Source: Methylobacterium symbioticum
GTDB lineage: Bacteria > Pseudomonadota > Alphaproteobacteria > Rhizobiales > Beijerinckiaceae
DNA length: 64,000 nt
Assembly (NCBI RefSeq): GCF_902141845.1
Contig: NZ_CABFPH010000015.1
Span: 1-64,000, forward strand
Direction: 5' to 3'
This document shows, one piece after another, positions 18,375-27,130 of this stretch (its first letter is position 1; each line of letters begins with the position of its first letter). A program made the translations under genes and the position numbers. The notes beneath the pieces are model-generated. The model ran no database searches, was not told where the DNA came from, and saw nothing but the letters and a program-made list of their open reading frames with translations.

Positions 18375-19253
18375 TCAGGCGGCGTGCACGCGGCCGAAGA
18401 ACCGGGCGATCTCGGCGGCGGCTGCGTCCGGCTTCTCACGGTGCGGGAAATGCCCGGCGCCCGGCATCGGCGCGAGGTCGAGATCCGAGAAGAACGCGGG
18501 CAGCCGGTCGGTCCAGGCATAGGGGAAGAGCGGGTCGGCCTCCGGCCAGCGGATACAAGCCGGCACCGCGATCGGGTCAGGCGGCGGCGCCTCGCCCTTC
18601 AGCATGGCGAGGCGGGCCTCCTGCTGGCTGAGATACCAGTTGAAGCCGCCCTGCATGATGCCGGGGCGGAGGAACGCATCGACGAACGCCTCCAGCACGT
18701 CGTCGAACGCGTGCGGGTTCGGCCCGGCCCAGTGGCGCAGGAAATGGCCGATATACAGGCGGCAGGCCTGGCGCGACGCGGCCGCCAGCTCGGCCGCGAA
18801 GGGCTTCAGGTGGAAGGACTGGTACCAGATCTCGGCGAGATGGTCGGGCCGGGCGAGGCGCGGGCCGATGCCGGGATAGGGACAGTCGAAGAAGAACAGG
18901 CCGGTGCAGCGCTCCGGGCTCTGCCGCCCCAGCACCTGCGCCACGTAGGCGCCGACATCATGCGCGACGAAGCCCGCCCGCTCGATCCCGAGGGCATCGA
19001 GAAGGGCGGTGACGTCGCCGGCATGGACCTCCGGGCCGACCCGGTCGCTCGGCCCCGGCTCCCGGTCGGCCGAGAGGCCGAAGCCGCGCAGATCCGGTGC
19101 GATGCAGGTGAAGCGGTCGGCGAGGCGCCGCATCACCGGCTCCCAGGTCAGCCAGAATTCGGGCCAGCCGTGCAGCAGCACCAGCGGCGGCCCCGCGCCG
19201 AGGGTGGCGACGTGGAGGTCGATGCCGTTCAGAGGGATCGTGTCGTGCCGCAT
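18375..19253 (-). CDS. Alpha/beta hydrolase, epoxide-hydrolase or haloacetate-dehalogenase-like
   Basis: 292 residues. Oxyanion motif HGWPEFWLTW near 29-38, nucleophile elbow GFVAHDVGAYVA with Asp near 104, a helical lid segment, an acidic residue in WPEADPLFPYAW, and the catalytic His in PGAGHFPHREKPD near 275. An Asp nucleophile points to epoxide hydrolases or fluoroacetate/haloacetate dehalogenases rather than Ser esterases. It follows yejB by 61 nt on the same strand and could be co-transcribed with it, in the place where yejE and yejF would be expected. Substrate unknown. Confidence 0.82.
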   Translation of the reverse strand: MRHDTIPLNGIDLHVATLGAGPPLVLLHGWPEFWLTWEPVMRRLADRFTCIAPDLRGFGLSADREPGPSDRVGPEVHAGDVTALLDALGIERAGFVAHDVGAYVAQVLGRQSPERCTGLFFFDCPYPGIGPRLARPDHLAEIWYQSFHLKPFAAELAAASRQACRLYIGHFLRHWAGPNPHAFDDVLEAFVDAFLRPGIMQGGFNWYLSQQEARLAMLKGEAPPPDPIAVPACIRWPEADPLFPYAWTDRLPAFFSDLDLAPMPGAGHFPHREKPDAAAAEIARFFGRVHAA

Positions 19254-19314
19254 GCCGCCTCGCTGCCTGCCGCGCCCGTTCGGGGCGACAAGCTGTGGGG
19301 CGGCCGGGCGTTCC

Positions 19315-20412
19315 TCAGGTGGCCCGCGCCGAGAAGTCGATGCGCGGGTCGATCCAGACGTAGATCAGGTCCGAGAGCAGGTTCACGGCCAGCCCGAGCA
19401 GGGAGAAGATGTACAGGGTCGCGAACACGACCGGGTAGTCGCGGCCGGTGATCGAACGGAAGGAGAGTTCGCCGAGCCCGTCGAGGCTGAAGATCGTCTC
19501 GATGAGGAGCGAGCCGGTGAAGAAGGCCGAGATGAAGGCGCCCGGAAAGCCGGCGATCACGATCAGCATCGCGTTGCGGAAGACGTGGCCGTAGAGCACC
19601 CTGGATTCCGAGAGGCCCTTCATCCGCGCGGTCAGCACGTATTGCTTGCGGATCTCGTCGAGGAAGGAGTTCTTGGTCAGGAGCGTGGAGGTGGCGAAGG
19701 CGCCGATCACCAGGGCGGTGAGCGGCAGCACCATGTGCCAGGCGTAGTCGGTCACCTTGTGCCAGGTGGAGAAGTGCTCCCAGCCCTCGCTGGTCAGCCC
19801 GCGCAGCGGGAACCACTGGAAGAACGAGCCGCCCGCGAACAGGATGATCAGCATCAGCCCGAACATGAAGCCCGGCACCGAGTAGCCGATGATCACCACG
19901 AAGGAGGTCCAGCGGTCGAACCGCGTCCCGTCGCGCACGGCCTTGCGGATGCCGAGCGGGATCGAGATCGCGTAGGACAGCAGCGTCATCCACAGGCCGA
20001 GCGAGATCGATACGGGCAGGCGCTCGCGGATCAGCTCGATCACGGTCACGTCGCGGAAATAGCTGCGCCCGAAATCGAACCGGGCATAGTCCCAGATCAT
20101 CTTCAGGAAGCGCTCGTAGGCCGGCTTGTCGAAGCCGTACTGCTTCTCGAGCTTGGCGATGAAGTCGGGGCTCAGGCCTTGCGCGCCGCGGTACTTCGAG
20201 TTCGTCTCGGCGTTCATCGGCCGGGCCCCGCCGAGATCGCCGGCGCCGCCGGTGACGCGCCCCATCGCGGCGTCGCCCTGGCCCTGGAGCTGGGCGATCA
20301 CGCGCTCGACGGGACCGCCGGGGGCGAACTGCACGATCACGAAGGTGATCAGCAGGATGCCGAGCACGGTCGGCACCATCAGGGCGATGCGGCGCAGGAT
20401 GTAGGCGAGCAT
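19315..20412 (-). CDS. yejB: Peptide/microcin C-type ABC transporter permease
   Basis: 365 residues from ATG 20412, with AGGAGA upstream, 11 nt after the preceding gene. The N terminus LAYILRRIALMVPTVLGI is typical of DppB/OppB/YejB permeases. A YejB-specific extended loop (about 45-100, including SPDFIAKLEKQYGFDKP) is followed by five further membrane helices and the EAA-like segment QYVLTARMKGLSESRVLYGH. It would form half of the translocation channel of a microcin C or oligopeptide importer. The usual partners YejE (second permease) and YejF (double ATPase) are not found downstream. The preceding two genes encode periplasmic binding proteins of the same system. Confidence 0.88.
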   Translation of the reverse strand: MLAYILRRIALMVPTVLGILLITFVIVQFAPGGPVERVIAQLQGQGDAAMGRVTGGAGDLGGARPMNAETNSKYRGAQGLSPDFIAKLEKQYGFDKPAYERFLKMIWDYARFDFGRSYFRDVTVIELIRERLPVSISLGLWMTLLSYAISIPLGIRKAVRDGTRFDRWTSFVVIIGYSVPGFMFGLMLIILFAGGSFFQWFPLRGLTSEGWEHFSTWHKVTDYAWHMVLPLTALVIGAFATSTLLTKNSFLDEIRKQYVLTARMKGLSESRVLYGHVFRNAMLIVIAGFPGAFISAFFTGSLLIETIFSLDGLGELSFRSITGRDYPVVFATLYIFSLLGLAVNLLSDLIYVWIDPRIDFSARAT

Positions 20413-20423
20413 GGCGCTGTCTC

Positions 20424-22325
20424 CTACCCGCCGCTGCGCCGGGCGCGCTCGGCGTCGAACCACCAGATCTCGGGCGCGCCGAGATCGTAGGTCGGCCCCT
20501 TGGCCGGGCGGCCGAACACGTCCCAGACCGCGAGGCGGTGGCTGCCCGAATACCACATCGGCACCCAGTAGCGGCCGGCCCGCAGCACCCGGTCGAGGGC
20601 CCGGCAGGCGGTGCGCAGGGCATCGCGGGAGGTCGCGTCGGCGACCCGGTCGAGGAGGGCGTCGACCGCCGGGTCGCTGATCCCGGAGAGGTTGGCCGAG
20701 CCCTTCACGACCGCCGCGGCCGAGCCGTAGGACTGGCGCAGCTCCGCCCCGGGCGTCGGCCCGAAGGCGAAGCGGCGGCTCACCACGTCGTAGTCGAAGT
20801 CGTTGACCCGGGCCTGGTACTGCGACGCGTCCACGTTGCGGATCGCGGCGCGGATGCCGACCAGGCCGAGATTGCGGATGAAGGCCTGGGTGTGCGGCTC
20901 CAGGCTCGGGTCGAAATCCAGGAACTCGATCTCGAAGGGCTTGCCGTCCGGCAGCCTGAGGCCGCTCCCGGCGCGGGTGCAGCCGGCCTCGCGCAGCAGC
21001 GCATCGGCCCGGCGCAGCAGCACCCGGTCCTGGCCCGACCCGTCCGAGACCGGCGGGCTCCAGGGCTCGCCGAACACCTCGGCCGGCAGCCGGTCGCGGA
21101 GCGGCTCCAGGAGCGCCATCTCGGCCGGGGCGGGCGGCCCCTCGGCCTTCAGGTCCGAGTTCTCGAAGAACGAGGCCGTGCGCGTATAGGCGCCGAACAT
21201 CAGGTTCTTGTTGGTCCAGGCGAAGTCGAAGCAAAGGTTCACCGCCTCACGGATCTTCGGGTCGCGGAACTGGGGCCGGCGGGTGTTGAGCCACCAGCCT
21301 TGCGTGCCCGAGGGCCGCGCATCGGGCACGGTGAAGCGCTGCACGCGCCCCTCGGCCACCGCCGGGAAGTCGTAGCCGTTGGCCCAGACCCGCGCGGTGA
21401 ACTCCTCGCGGAAGGTGTAGGCCCGGCCCTTGAACGCCTCCATCGCCACGTTGCGATCGCGGAAATACTCGAACCGGACCTCGTCGAAATTGTTGTGCCC
21501 CACCGTCACGGGCAGGTCGGCGGCCCAGTAATCGGGCACCCGCTCGAAGCTGATCGAGCGGCCGGTGTCGACGCGGGCGACGCGGTAGGGCCCGGAGCCG
21601 AGCGGCGGCTCCAGGGTCGAGGCCTCGAAATCGCGCGTCTGCCAGTAGGCGGCGGAGAAGATCGGCAGCTGCGCCACGATGAGCGGCAGGTCGCGGGCGC
21701 GGCCCGCCCGGAAACGCACGACCAGGGTGTCGTCGCCCTCGGCCACCGCCTCGCTCAGGTCGCGGATCACCTGGGAGATCTCCGGGTGGCCCTTGTCGCG
21801 CAGCACCGTGAGGGAGAAGGCGGCGTCGCGTGCCGTCAGCCGGGTGCCGTCGTGGAAGCGGGCCTGCGGCCGCAGCCGGAAGGTGTAGGTGAGCCCGTCG
21901 TCGCTCGCGGCGACCGCGCGGGCGATCAGGCCGTAGAGCGCGTCCGGCTCGTCGAAGGCCCGCACCATCAGGCTGTCGAAGGTCAGGTTCATGCCGCCCG
22001 CCCCATCGCCGCGCAGGACATAAGGGTTGAGCGTGTTGAAGGTGTTGCCCGACTGGTTGCCGAAGGTCTGGCTGATCTGGGTGGAGAAGCGGCCGCCTTT
22101 CGGCGCCTCCGGGTTCACGTAGTCGAAGAACGGGAAATCGGCCGGGTATTTCAGCTCGCCGAAGCTCGACAGGCCGTGGCGCTCCCCCGCAAGCTCCCCG
22201 GCGCGCAGGTGCCCCGGCAGCAGCGCCAGCGCGCCGGCGCCGAGAACGAGGCGGCGGCTCGGGTCCCGCCCACGGGTCGGGCCCGGCCCACGGGTGGGGC
22301 TCCGCCCACGGGTGGGGCCGCTCAA
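20424..22325 (-). CDS. yejA: Extracellular solute-binding protein, family 5 (YejA-like), second copy
   Basis: About 633 residues from a TTG at 22325 whose bases overlap the upstream stop (TTGA), the only start codon before the export signal. The N terminus contains SRRLVLGAGALALLPG, which fits a twin-arginine signal, preceded by a run of PTRG repeats encoded by an 18-bp tandem repeat. The mature part is SBP_bac_5: FGELKYPADFPFFDYVNPEAPKGG, LTYTFRLRPQARFHDGT, EPPLGSGPYRVARVD, GTQGWWLNTRRPQF. It should capture peptides or peptide-like compounds in the periplasm for YejB. It is related to the binding protein just upstream, evidently an old tandem duplication. Confidence 0.85.
   Translation of the reverse strand: MSGPTRGRSPTRGPGPTRGRDPSRRLVLGAGALALLPGHLRAGELAGERHGLSSFGELKYPADFPFFDYVNPEAPKGGRFSTQISQTFGNQSGNTFNTLNPYVLRGDGAGGMNLTFDSLMVRAFDEPDALYGLIARAVAASDDGLTYTFRLRPQARFHDGTRLTARDAAFSLTVLRDKGHPEISQVIRDLSEAVAEGDDTLVVRFRAGRARDLPLIVAQLPIFSAAYWQTRDFEASTLEPPLGSGPYRVARVDTGRSISFERVPDYWAADLPVTVGHNNFDEVRFEYFRDRNVAMEAFKGRAYTFREEFTARVWANGYDFPAVAEGRVQRFTVPDARPSGTQGWWLNTRRPQFRDPKIREAVNLCFDFAWTNKNLMFGAYTRTASFFENSDLKAEGPPAPAEMALLEPLRDRLPAEVFGEPWSPPVSDGSGQDRVLLRRADALLREAGCTRAGSGLRLPDGKPFEIEFLDFDPSLEPHTQAFIRNLGLVGIRAAIRNVDASQYQARVNDFDYDVVSRRFAFGPTPGAELRQSYGSAAAVVKGSANLSGISDPAVDALLDRVADATSRDALRTACRALDRVLRAGRYWVPMWYSGSHRLAVWDVFGRPAKGPTYDLGAPEIWWFDAERARRSGG
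22264..22317 (-). repeat. Three 18-bp tandem repeats at the start of the second yejA-like gene
   Basis: Three near-identical 18-nt units with core ACCCGTGGG, encoding PTRGRS, PTRGPG and PTRGRD ahead of the twin-arginine signal. Copy-number change would lengthen or shorten the N-region in frame. Confidence 0.75.
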
Positions 22326-24211
22326 CGCGGCGCCCCGGTCTTCGCCGCGGCGGCCTGATCGTACCACCAGGTGGTGGGGAAGCCGGGTCCGCCGTAGCGC
22401 GGCAGCGTGGCCGGATGGGCGAAGCGGTTCCAGCGCAGGGTCCGCGTGACGTTCGAGGCCCATTGCGGCACCACGTAGTTGTGGGCCAGCAGCACCCGGT
22501 CGAGCGCCCGCGTCGCCGAGACGAGGCCGGGCCGGTCCTTGGCGAAGACGACCCGCTCGATCAGCGCGTCGATCCCGGGATCCTGGATGCCCGCGACATT
22601 GCCCGAGCCCTGCCGGCCGGCCGCGGCCGAGCCCCAGTAGTCGCGCTGCTCGTTGCCGGGCGAGAGCGATTCCGGCCAGGAATTGATGACGATGTCGAAG
22701 TCGAAGGCGCGCTTGCGGTTCTGGTACTGCGCCTGGTCGATGATCCGGGGCGTCGCCGTGATGCCGATCAGCTTCAGCGAGGCGACGTAGGGCAGGATCA
22801 CGCGCTCGAAGACGGGCTGCGATTCGAGGATCTCGACGGCAAGCGGCTGGCCGGTGGCCTTGCTGACCATGCGCCCGTCGCGCAGCTCGTAGCCCGCCTC
22901 GCGCAGCAGCCGCACCGCCTCGCGCAGGTTGGCGCGCACGGCCTCGGCGCTGTCGTTGACGGGGTTCCGGTAGGGCTCGGTGAAGACGGAGGCCGGGATC
23001 TTGTCCTTCACGCCCTCGAGGATCATGCGCTCCTCGCCCTCGGGGAGGCCGGAGGCGGCAAGCTCGGAGCCGTAGAAATACGAGTCGATGCGCTTGTAGA
23101 GCCCGTAGAACAGGGCCCGGTTCATCTCCTCGAAGTTCATGGCGAGGTTGAAGGCCCGCCGCACGCGCTCGTCCTGGAACATCGGCTTGCGCAGGTTGAA
23201 CACAAAGGCCTGCATGATGCCGTTGCCGCGGTCGGGGAACTCCTCCTTGATGAGGCGACCGTCCTTCACGGCGGGGAAGTCGTCGTAGGCGGTCGCCCAG
23301 TTGCGGGCGACGTTCTCGGCGCGGAAATCGTAGAGGTCGCCCTTCAGGGCCTCGACCAGCACGGAGGAATCGCGGAAATACTCGTAGCGCACGGTGCCGA
23401 AGTTGAAGCGGCCGGCATTCACCGCGATGTCCTTGCCCCAGTAATCGGCCACGCGCTCGTAGGTGGCGGTGCGCCCGGCCTCGAAACGGGCGAGGCGGTA
23501 GGGGCCGGAGCCCAGCGGCGGCTCCAGCGTGGTCTCGGTGACGGAGCGGGGCTTTCCGGCCGCGTCCTTGCCCGTCCACCAGTGCTTGGGCAGCACGCGC
23601 AGCTGTCCGACGATCTGCGGCAATTCGCGGTTGCCGGCCTCCGAGAAGGTGAAGGTCACCTCGCGCGGGCCGGTGGCCTCGGCCTTGGACACGTTCTGGT
23701 AATAGGCCGCGTAGAGCGGGCTGTTCGCCTTGAAGGCCTCGAACGACCAGACCACGTCCTCGGGCGTGATCGGCTTGCCGTCGTGCCAGCGGGCGCCCTC
23801 GCGCAGCCGGTAGGAGACAGAGCCGAGATCGGGCGCGACGCGGATCGCCTCGGCGAGCAGCCCGTAGGAGGTGAAGGGCTCGTCCTGGGATTCGAGGGTC
23901 AGCGTGTCGTAGATCTGCGCGATGCCGCCCTCGACATCGCCCTTGAGGCCGGCGACCACGACGTTGAAATTGTCGAAGCCCCCCTGCGTCCCCAGGCGGA
24001 CGAGGCCGCCCTTGGGTGCGTCCGGGTTGGCGTACTCGAAATGCTTGAAGTCGGCGCCGTATTTCGGTTCGCCCATCAGGGTGACAGCGTGGGCCCACTG
24101 GCCGGTCCCGGCTCCGGTGGCGATGGCCACCGAGGCGGCGGGCTCCTGGGCTGTCGCCGTGGCGCTGAGACCGCCGAGGAGGAGCGCGGCGGCGAGGAGG
24201 CGTCCGATCAC
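22322..24211 (-). CDS. yejA: Extracellular solute-binding protein, family 5 (YejA-like), first copy
   Basis: About 629 residues from a GTG at 24211 (GGAGA upstream). The signal peptide IGRLLAAALLLGGLSATATA is followed by a full SBP_bac_5 domain: YGADFKHFEYANPDAPKGG, VSYRLREGARWHDGKPIT, EPPLGSGPYRLARFEAG, YEYFRDSSVLVEALKG and MQAFVFNLRKPMFQDERVR. This is the YejA pattern, including the KHFEYANPDAPKGG segment common to YejA-type proteins. It is the promoter-proximal gene of a three-gene yej unit with the next stop/start overlapping. Periplasmic; the substrate is probably an oligopeptide or microcin C-like compound. Confidence 0.88.
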   Translation of the reverse strand: MIGRLLAAALLLGGLSATATAQEPAASVAIATGAGTGQWAHAVTLMGEPKYGADFKHFEYANPDAPKGGLVRLGTQGGFDNFNVVVAGLKGDVEGGIAQIYDTLTLESQDEPFTSYGLLAEAIRVAPDLGSVSYRLREGARWHDGKPITPEDVVWSFEAFKANSPLYAAYYQNVSKAEATGPREVTFTFSEAGNRELPQIVGQLRVLPKHWWTGKDAAGKPRSVTETTLEPPLGSGPYRLARFEAGRTATYERVADYWGKDIAVNAGRFNFGTVRYEYFRDSSVLVEALKGDLYDFRAENVARNWATAYDDFPAVKDGRLIKEEFPDRGNGIMQAFVFNLRKPMFQDERVRRAFNLAMNFEEMNRALFYGLYKRIDSYFYGSELAASGLPEGEERMILEGVKDKIPASVFTEPYRNPVNDSAEAVRANLREAVRLLREAGYELRDGRMVSKATGQPLAVEILESQPVFERVILPYVASLKLIGITATPRIIDQAQYQNRKRAFDFDIVINSWPESLSPGNEQRDYWGSAAAGRQGSGNVAGIQDPGIDALIERVVFAKDRPGLVSATRALDRVLLAHNYVVPQWASNVTRTLRWNRFAHPATLPRYGGPGFPTTWWYDQAAAAKTGAPR

Positions 24212-24356
24212 GTCTGAGCAATCTCCGGTTCGTGCATGGCAGCCCGGGGGCCGCCATCCGAGGGGAGGGGGGCCGTGCCGGCCCGCGACCGGGCTACTTA
24301 GGACGCCGCGGGCCCCCGCGCCAAGGTGCAGGGCGTCGCGCCACCGGCCGGACGGC

Positions 24357-24944
24357 TCAGTTCTGCGAGCGGCGGGCGATCTGCTGCCCGACCTCGAGAA
24401 GCAGCATATCGACCAGGAGACGCAGCTTCGAGGAGCCGACCTGTTCGGCCTCGATGCGCAGGCCGGCACAGTAGCCGACCATCCGCTCCAGCGCCCCTTC
24501 CTCGGGGAGCGGCGCCTGCGCGCAGTAGCGCTGGCCGTCCTCGCGGTGCTCGGTGATGTCGAGCAGGATGCCGTGGGCCCGCAGGGGCTGGCCGGACTCG
24601 CCACGGTGCACGCGGCCCCGGCTCAGGATCCAGCGGATGCCGCGCACCGGGTGCACGACGCGGTACTCGGCGAGGATCATGCCGCCGGCGGCCACCGAGC
24701 GCTGCATCTCGCCGGTCACCCACTCGACGTCGTCGGGATGGATGGTGGCGATGGCCTCGGGCCGGCGCAGCTCGCGACCCGCGAGGTCGGCGTCGCCCGC
24801 CAGGAACTCCGCGCCGCCCGCATCGTAGATCACGATGCCGGTGGCGAGCCACCAGTCCCAGGTCCCGACCACGCCCGACGCATCGAGCGCGGCCTGCAGC
24901 CCCTCGAAGCGGTCCGCGCCTGCCTTGGTCGTCCGCACCCGCAC
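24357..24944 (-). CDS. Single PAS-domain protein
   Basis: About 195 residues from a GTG at 24944 placed six nt after GGAGGGG; a TTG at 24968 is an alternative. Residues about 10-125 make one PAS/PAC fold: GVVGTWDWWLATGIVIYDAGGAEFL, then IATIHPDDVEWVT and the PAC-like RWILSRGRVHRGE ... GILLDITEHRE. No kinase, GGDEF or HTH domain follows; the tail (about 130-195) is helical, with LRLLVDMLLLEVGQQIARR. It is likely a cytosolic sensor or adaptor that signals through another protein. It stands alone, 145 nt upstream of yejA. Confidence 0.75.
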   Translation of the reverse strand: MRVRTTKAGADRFEGLQAALDASGVVGTWDWWLATGIVIYDAGGAEFLAGDADLAGRELRRPEAIATIHPDDVEWVTGEMQRSVAAGGMILAEYRVVHPVRGIRWILSRGRVHRGESGQPLRAHGILLDITEHREDGQRYCAQAPLPEEGALERMVGYCAGLRIEAEQVGSSKLRLLVDMLLLEVGQQIARRSQN

Positions 24945-25230
24945 CGGCGGCCCCTCCTGACACTCCAATCCACCCGATACCTATCGCATCACACCGGAAG
25001 ATGCACGAGCAGAGCAGGTATTCCACCGCACCGGCGGTTCCTGCGCCGCACGCGTCCGGGATCCTGATCCACGGCCCCCGCCGCGGGCGCCAAGCCGGAA
25101 GGCCCCTCGGGACGCGCTGCGGTTCGGCCTGGCCGAACCCGCCGCCCGCCATTGCCGAGGCCGGACGCCCCGGGTAATTTCCGCTCCTGTCCCCGACGCG
25201 CCCGGTGTCCAACACCTTCCCGGATCCTGA

Positions 25231-25980
25231 ATGACCATCTCGAATGACGGCGAGCTCGCCCAGCTCGAGGAGATCGGGCGGATCGTCGCCAATGCGCTCA
25301 AGGCCATGGGCGCGGCGATCGAGCCGGGGATGACGACGCAGGAGCTGGATCGGATCGGCCGCGACATCCTGGAATCCTCTGGCGCACGGTCCGGTCCCGA
25401 GCTCTGCTACGGGTTTCCGGGCGCGACCTGCATCAGCGTCAACGAGGAGATCGCCCACGGCGTGCCGGGCGAGCGCCGGATCCGCGCGGGCGATCTCGTC
25501 AATATCGACGTCTCGGCGGAGAAGAACGGCATCTTCGCCGATACGGGCGCCTCCTTCGCCGTGCCGCCCGTCTCGAAATCCATCGAACGCCTGTGCCGGG
25601 ACGGGCGCAGGGCCATGTGGACCGGCATCCGGCAGGTCGGCGCCAACCGGCCGCTCGGCGGCATCGGACAGGCGATCGGCGAATTCGCGCGGCGCAACCG
25701 CTACACGCTGATCCGGAATCTCGCGAGCCACGGGGTCGGCCGCTCGCTCCACGAGGAGCCGAAGGAGATCGCCACCTGGCCCGACCGCTCGGAGCGGCGG
25801 ACGATCAACGAGGGCCTCGTCTTCACCATCGAACCCTTCCTGTCGATGGGCAGCGAGTTCGCCGAGAGCGGCGACGACGGCTGGACCCTGCTCGGCGATC
25901 CGAAGACACCGACCGTCCAGTACGAGCACACCGTCGTCGCCACGCGCAACGGTGCCCTGGTCGTAACCTTGCCCGGCTGA
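25231..25980 (+). CDS. map: Type I methionine aminopeptidase
   Basis: 249 residues. Removes N-terminal Met from nascent proteins. All five metal ligands can be placed: D93 (VNIDVSAEK), D104 (FADTGAS), H167 (ASHGVGRSLHEEP), E201 (FTIEPF) and E232 (QYEHTVV); the substrate-binding His is H76 (AHGVPGE). The segment CISVNEEIAHGVPGE differs from the CTSVNHVVCHGIPGE expected in the housekeeping alphaproteobacterial enzyme, so this may be a second, specialised copy. No zinc-finger extension. Stands alone with its own promoter region upstream. Confidence 0.9.
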   Translation: MTISNDGELAQLEEIGRIVANALKAMGAAIEPGMTTQELDRIGRDILESSGARSGPELCYGFPGATCISVNEEIAHGVPGERRIRAGDLVNIDVSAEKNGIFADTGASFAVPPVSKSIERLCRDGRRAMWTGIRQVGANRPLGGIGQAIGEFARRNRYTLIRNLASHGVGRSLHEEPKEIATWPDRSERRTINEGLVFTIEPFLSMGSEFAESGDDGWTLLGDPKTPTVQYEHTVVATRNGALVVTLPG

Positions 25981-26216
25981 CAGGGCGCGGGAGGCCGGGC
26001 TCGGGCCTGCGGCGTCCAAGTCCTGTCCGGGACGGCGGCCCCGCGGCCATCCGGCCGCGCGCGATTGCGGCAAGGCGCGCCCGCTGCTAGAGCCCCGGCC
26101 GATCACGTCGCCGCAGGCCCGGCCCGGGCCTGTCGTCGCGGCGCTCCCCGCGAACCGGTCCCCTCTCCGGCGGAGGGCTTCGCGAGCGGCCTTCCGCCCC
26201 GGGATTTTCGCGCCCC

Positions 26217-26720
26217 GTGCCCGCTCTCTCCCTCGTCATCCGCCCCGAACATCCCGACGACGAGCCCGCCGTGGCGCGGCTCCATGCCCGCGCCTTCGGG
26301 CCGGGGCGCTATGCCCGCACGGCCTATCGCCTGCGCGAGGGCGGCCCGCACCGGGCCGATCTCAGCGTCACCGCCTCGGTCGGCAGCTTCCTCGCCGGAT
26401 CGGTGCGGATGAACGCGGTGCGGGCGAAGGGGCCCGCCTTCCTCGCGCTGGGCCCGCTCGCCGTCGATCCGAGCTTCGAGGGCCGCGGCATCGGCTCCGC
26501 CCTCATGCAGGCCGCCCTCGACGCCGCCCGCGCGGCGGGCGAGGGGCTGGTGATCCTCGTCGGGGACCTGCCGTTCTACGCGCGCTTCGGCTTCGCACCG
26601 GTGCCGCCCGGCCGGCTCGGCCTGCCGGGACCGGTCGATCCGGGCCGCTTCCTCTGGCTCGAACTCGCCGAGGGCTTTTCCGCGCGGGTCTCAGGTGTCG
26701 TCGGCGGCGTGGCCGACTGA
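26217..26720 (+). CDS. GNAT family N-acetyltransferase
   Basis: 167 residues from GTG 26217; no strong ribosome site. Starts with a beta strand LVIRPEHPDDEPAVARLHARAF; the acetyl-CoA loop is FEGRGIGSALMQAALDAARAAG near 85-105, and GLVILVGDLPFYARFGFAPVPPG follows, as in the YhbS-like subgroup. Probably acetylates a small molecule or protein N terminus; the substrate is unknown. Stands alone before a hairpin-rich gap. Confidence 0.82.
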   Translation: MPALSLVIRPEHPDDEPAVARLHARAFGPGRYARTAYRLREGGPHRADLSVTASVGSFLAGSVRMNAVRAKGPAFLALGPLAVDPSFEGRGIGSALMQAALDAARAAGEGLVILVGDLPFYARFGFAPVPPGRLGLPGPVDPGRFLWLELAEGFSARVSGVVGGVAD

Positions 26721-26746
26721 GCGGAGCGCGACCGACCAGGATGGGG

Positions 26747-27012
26747 CGGGCTTCCCCCTCTCCCCGCGCGCGGGGAGAGGGCCGCGACGACCTCGTCGTC
26801 GGCGCGGCAAGGCGGCCGCCGAGGGTGAGGGGGCGGTTCCGAAGGCGTCACTTCCGGAATCGCCCCCTCACCGCCGCTCCGGCTTGCGCCTCCGCTTCCC
26901 ACAGGGACGACGAGATCCCTGTGGGCCTCTCCCCGCATCGATCCCGGGCCTGCCCGGGATCGACACCGAGAAGCCGAAGTCGGGTAGACCCGACTTCGGG
27001 CGGGGAGAGGGG
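26747..27012. repeat. Mosaic intergenic repeats of the CTCTCCC/GGGAGAG type
   Basis: Contains CTCTCCCCGCGCGCGGGGAG at its left end and a matching GGGGAGAGGGGGTG at its right end. Between them are two inner hairpins: GATCCCGGGC/GCCCGGGATC (about 26939-26961) and CGAAGTCGGG/CCCGACTTCG (about 26977-26999). This is the nested palindrome pattern of short interspersed repeats common in Rhizobiales. Confidence 0.65.
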
Positions 27013-27075
27013 GTGCGGCATGGCTCTTTCGATCGCTTGAAAGGCTGGGCGCCGCCGACCCAACCCCGAACGGAA

Positions 27076-27105
27076 ACGGCCCCGATCCGTCCGGATCGGG
27101 GCCGT
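27076..27105. terminator. Strong hairpin between GNAT and cytochrome c genes
   Basis: 13-bp stem (arms ACGGCCCCGATCC and GGATCGGGGCCGT) with a 4-nt loop, 26 nt from the cytochrome c stop. Read on minus it is followed by TTTCCG. Likely works for both convergent genes. Confidence 0.7.
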
Positions 27106-27130
27106 CGCGTCGATCGAGCCGTCGGCGCTC

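Noticed and set aside
20424-24257. Single open frame covering both YejA-like genes
   Set aside because: Its first half is antimotif, Arg/Pro-rich sequence; the clear SBP domain of the first gene is in another frame.
26747-27012. CRISPR-like palindromes
   Set aside because: Repeats are not regularly spaced and have no spacers of constant length; they are interspersed palindromes.
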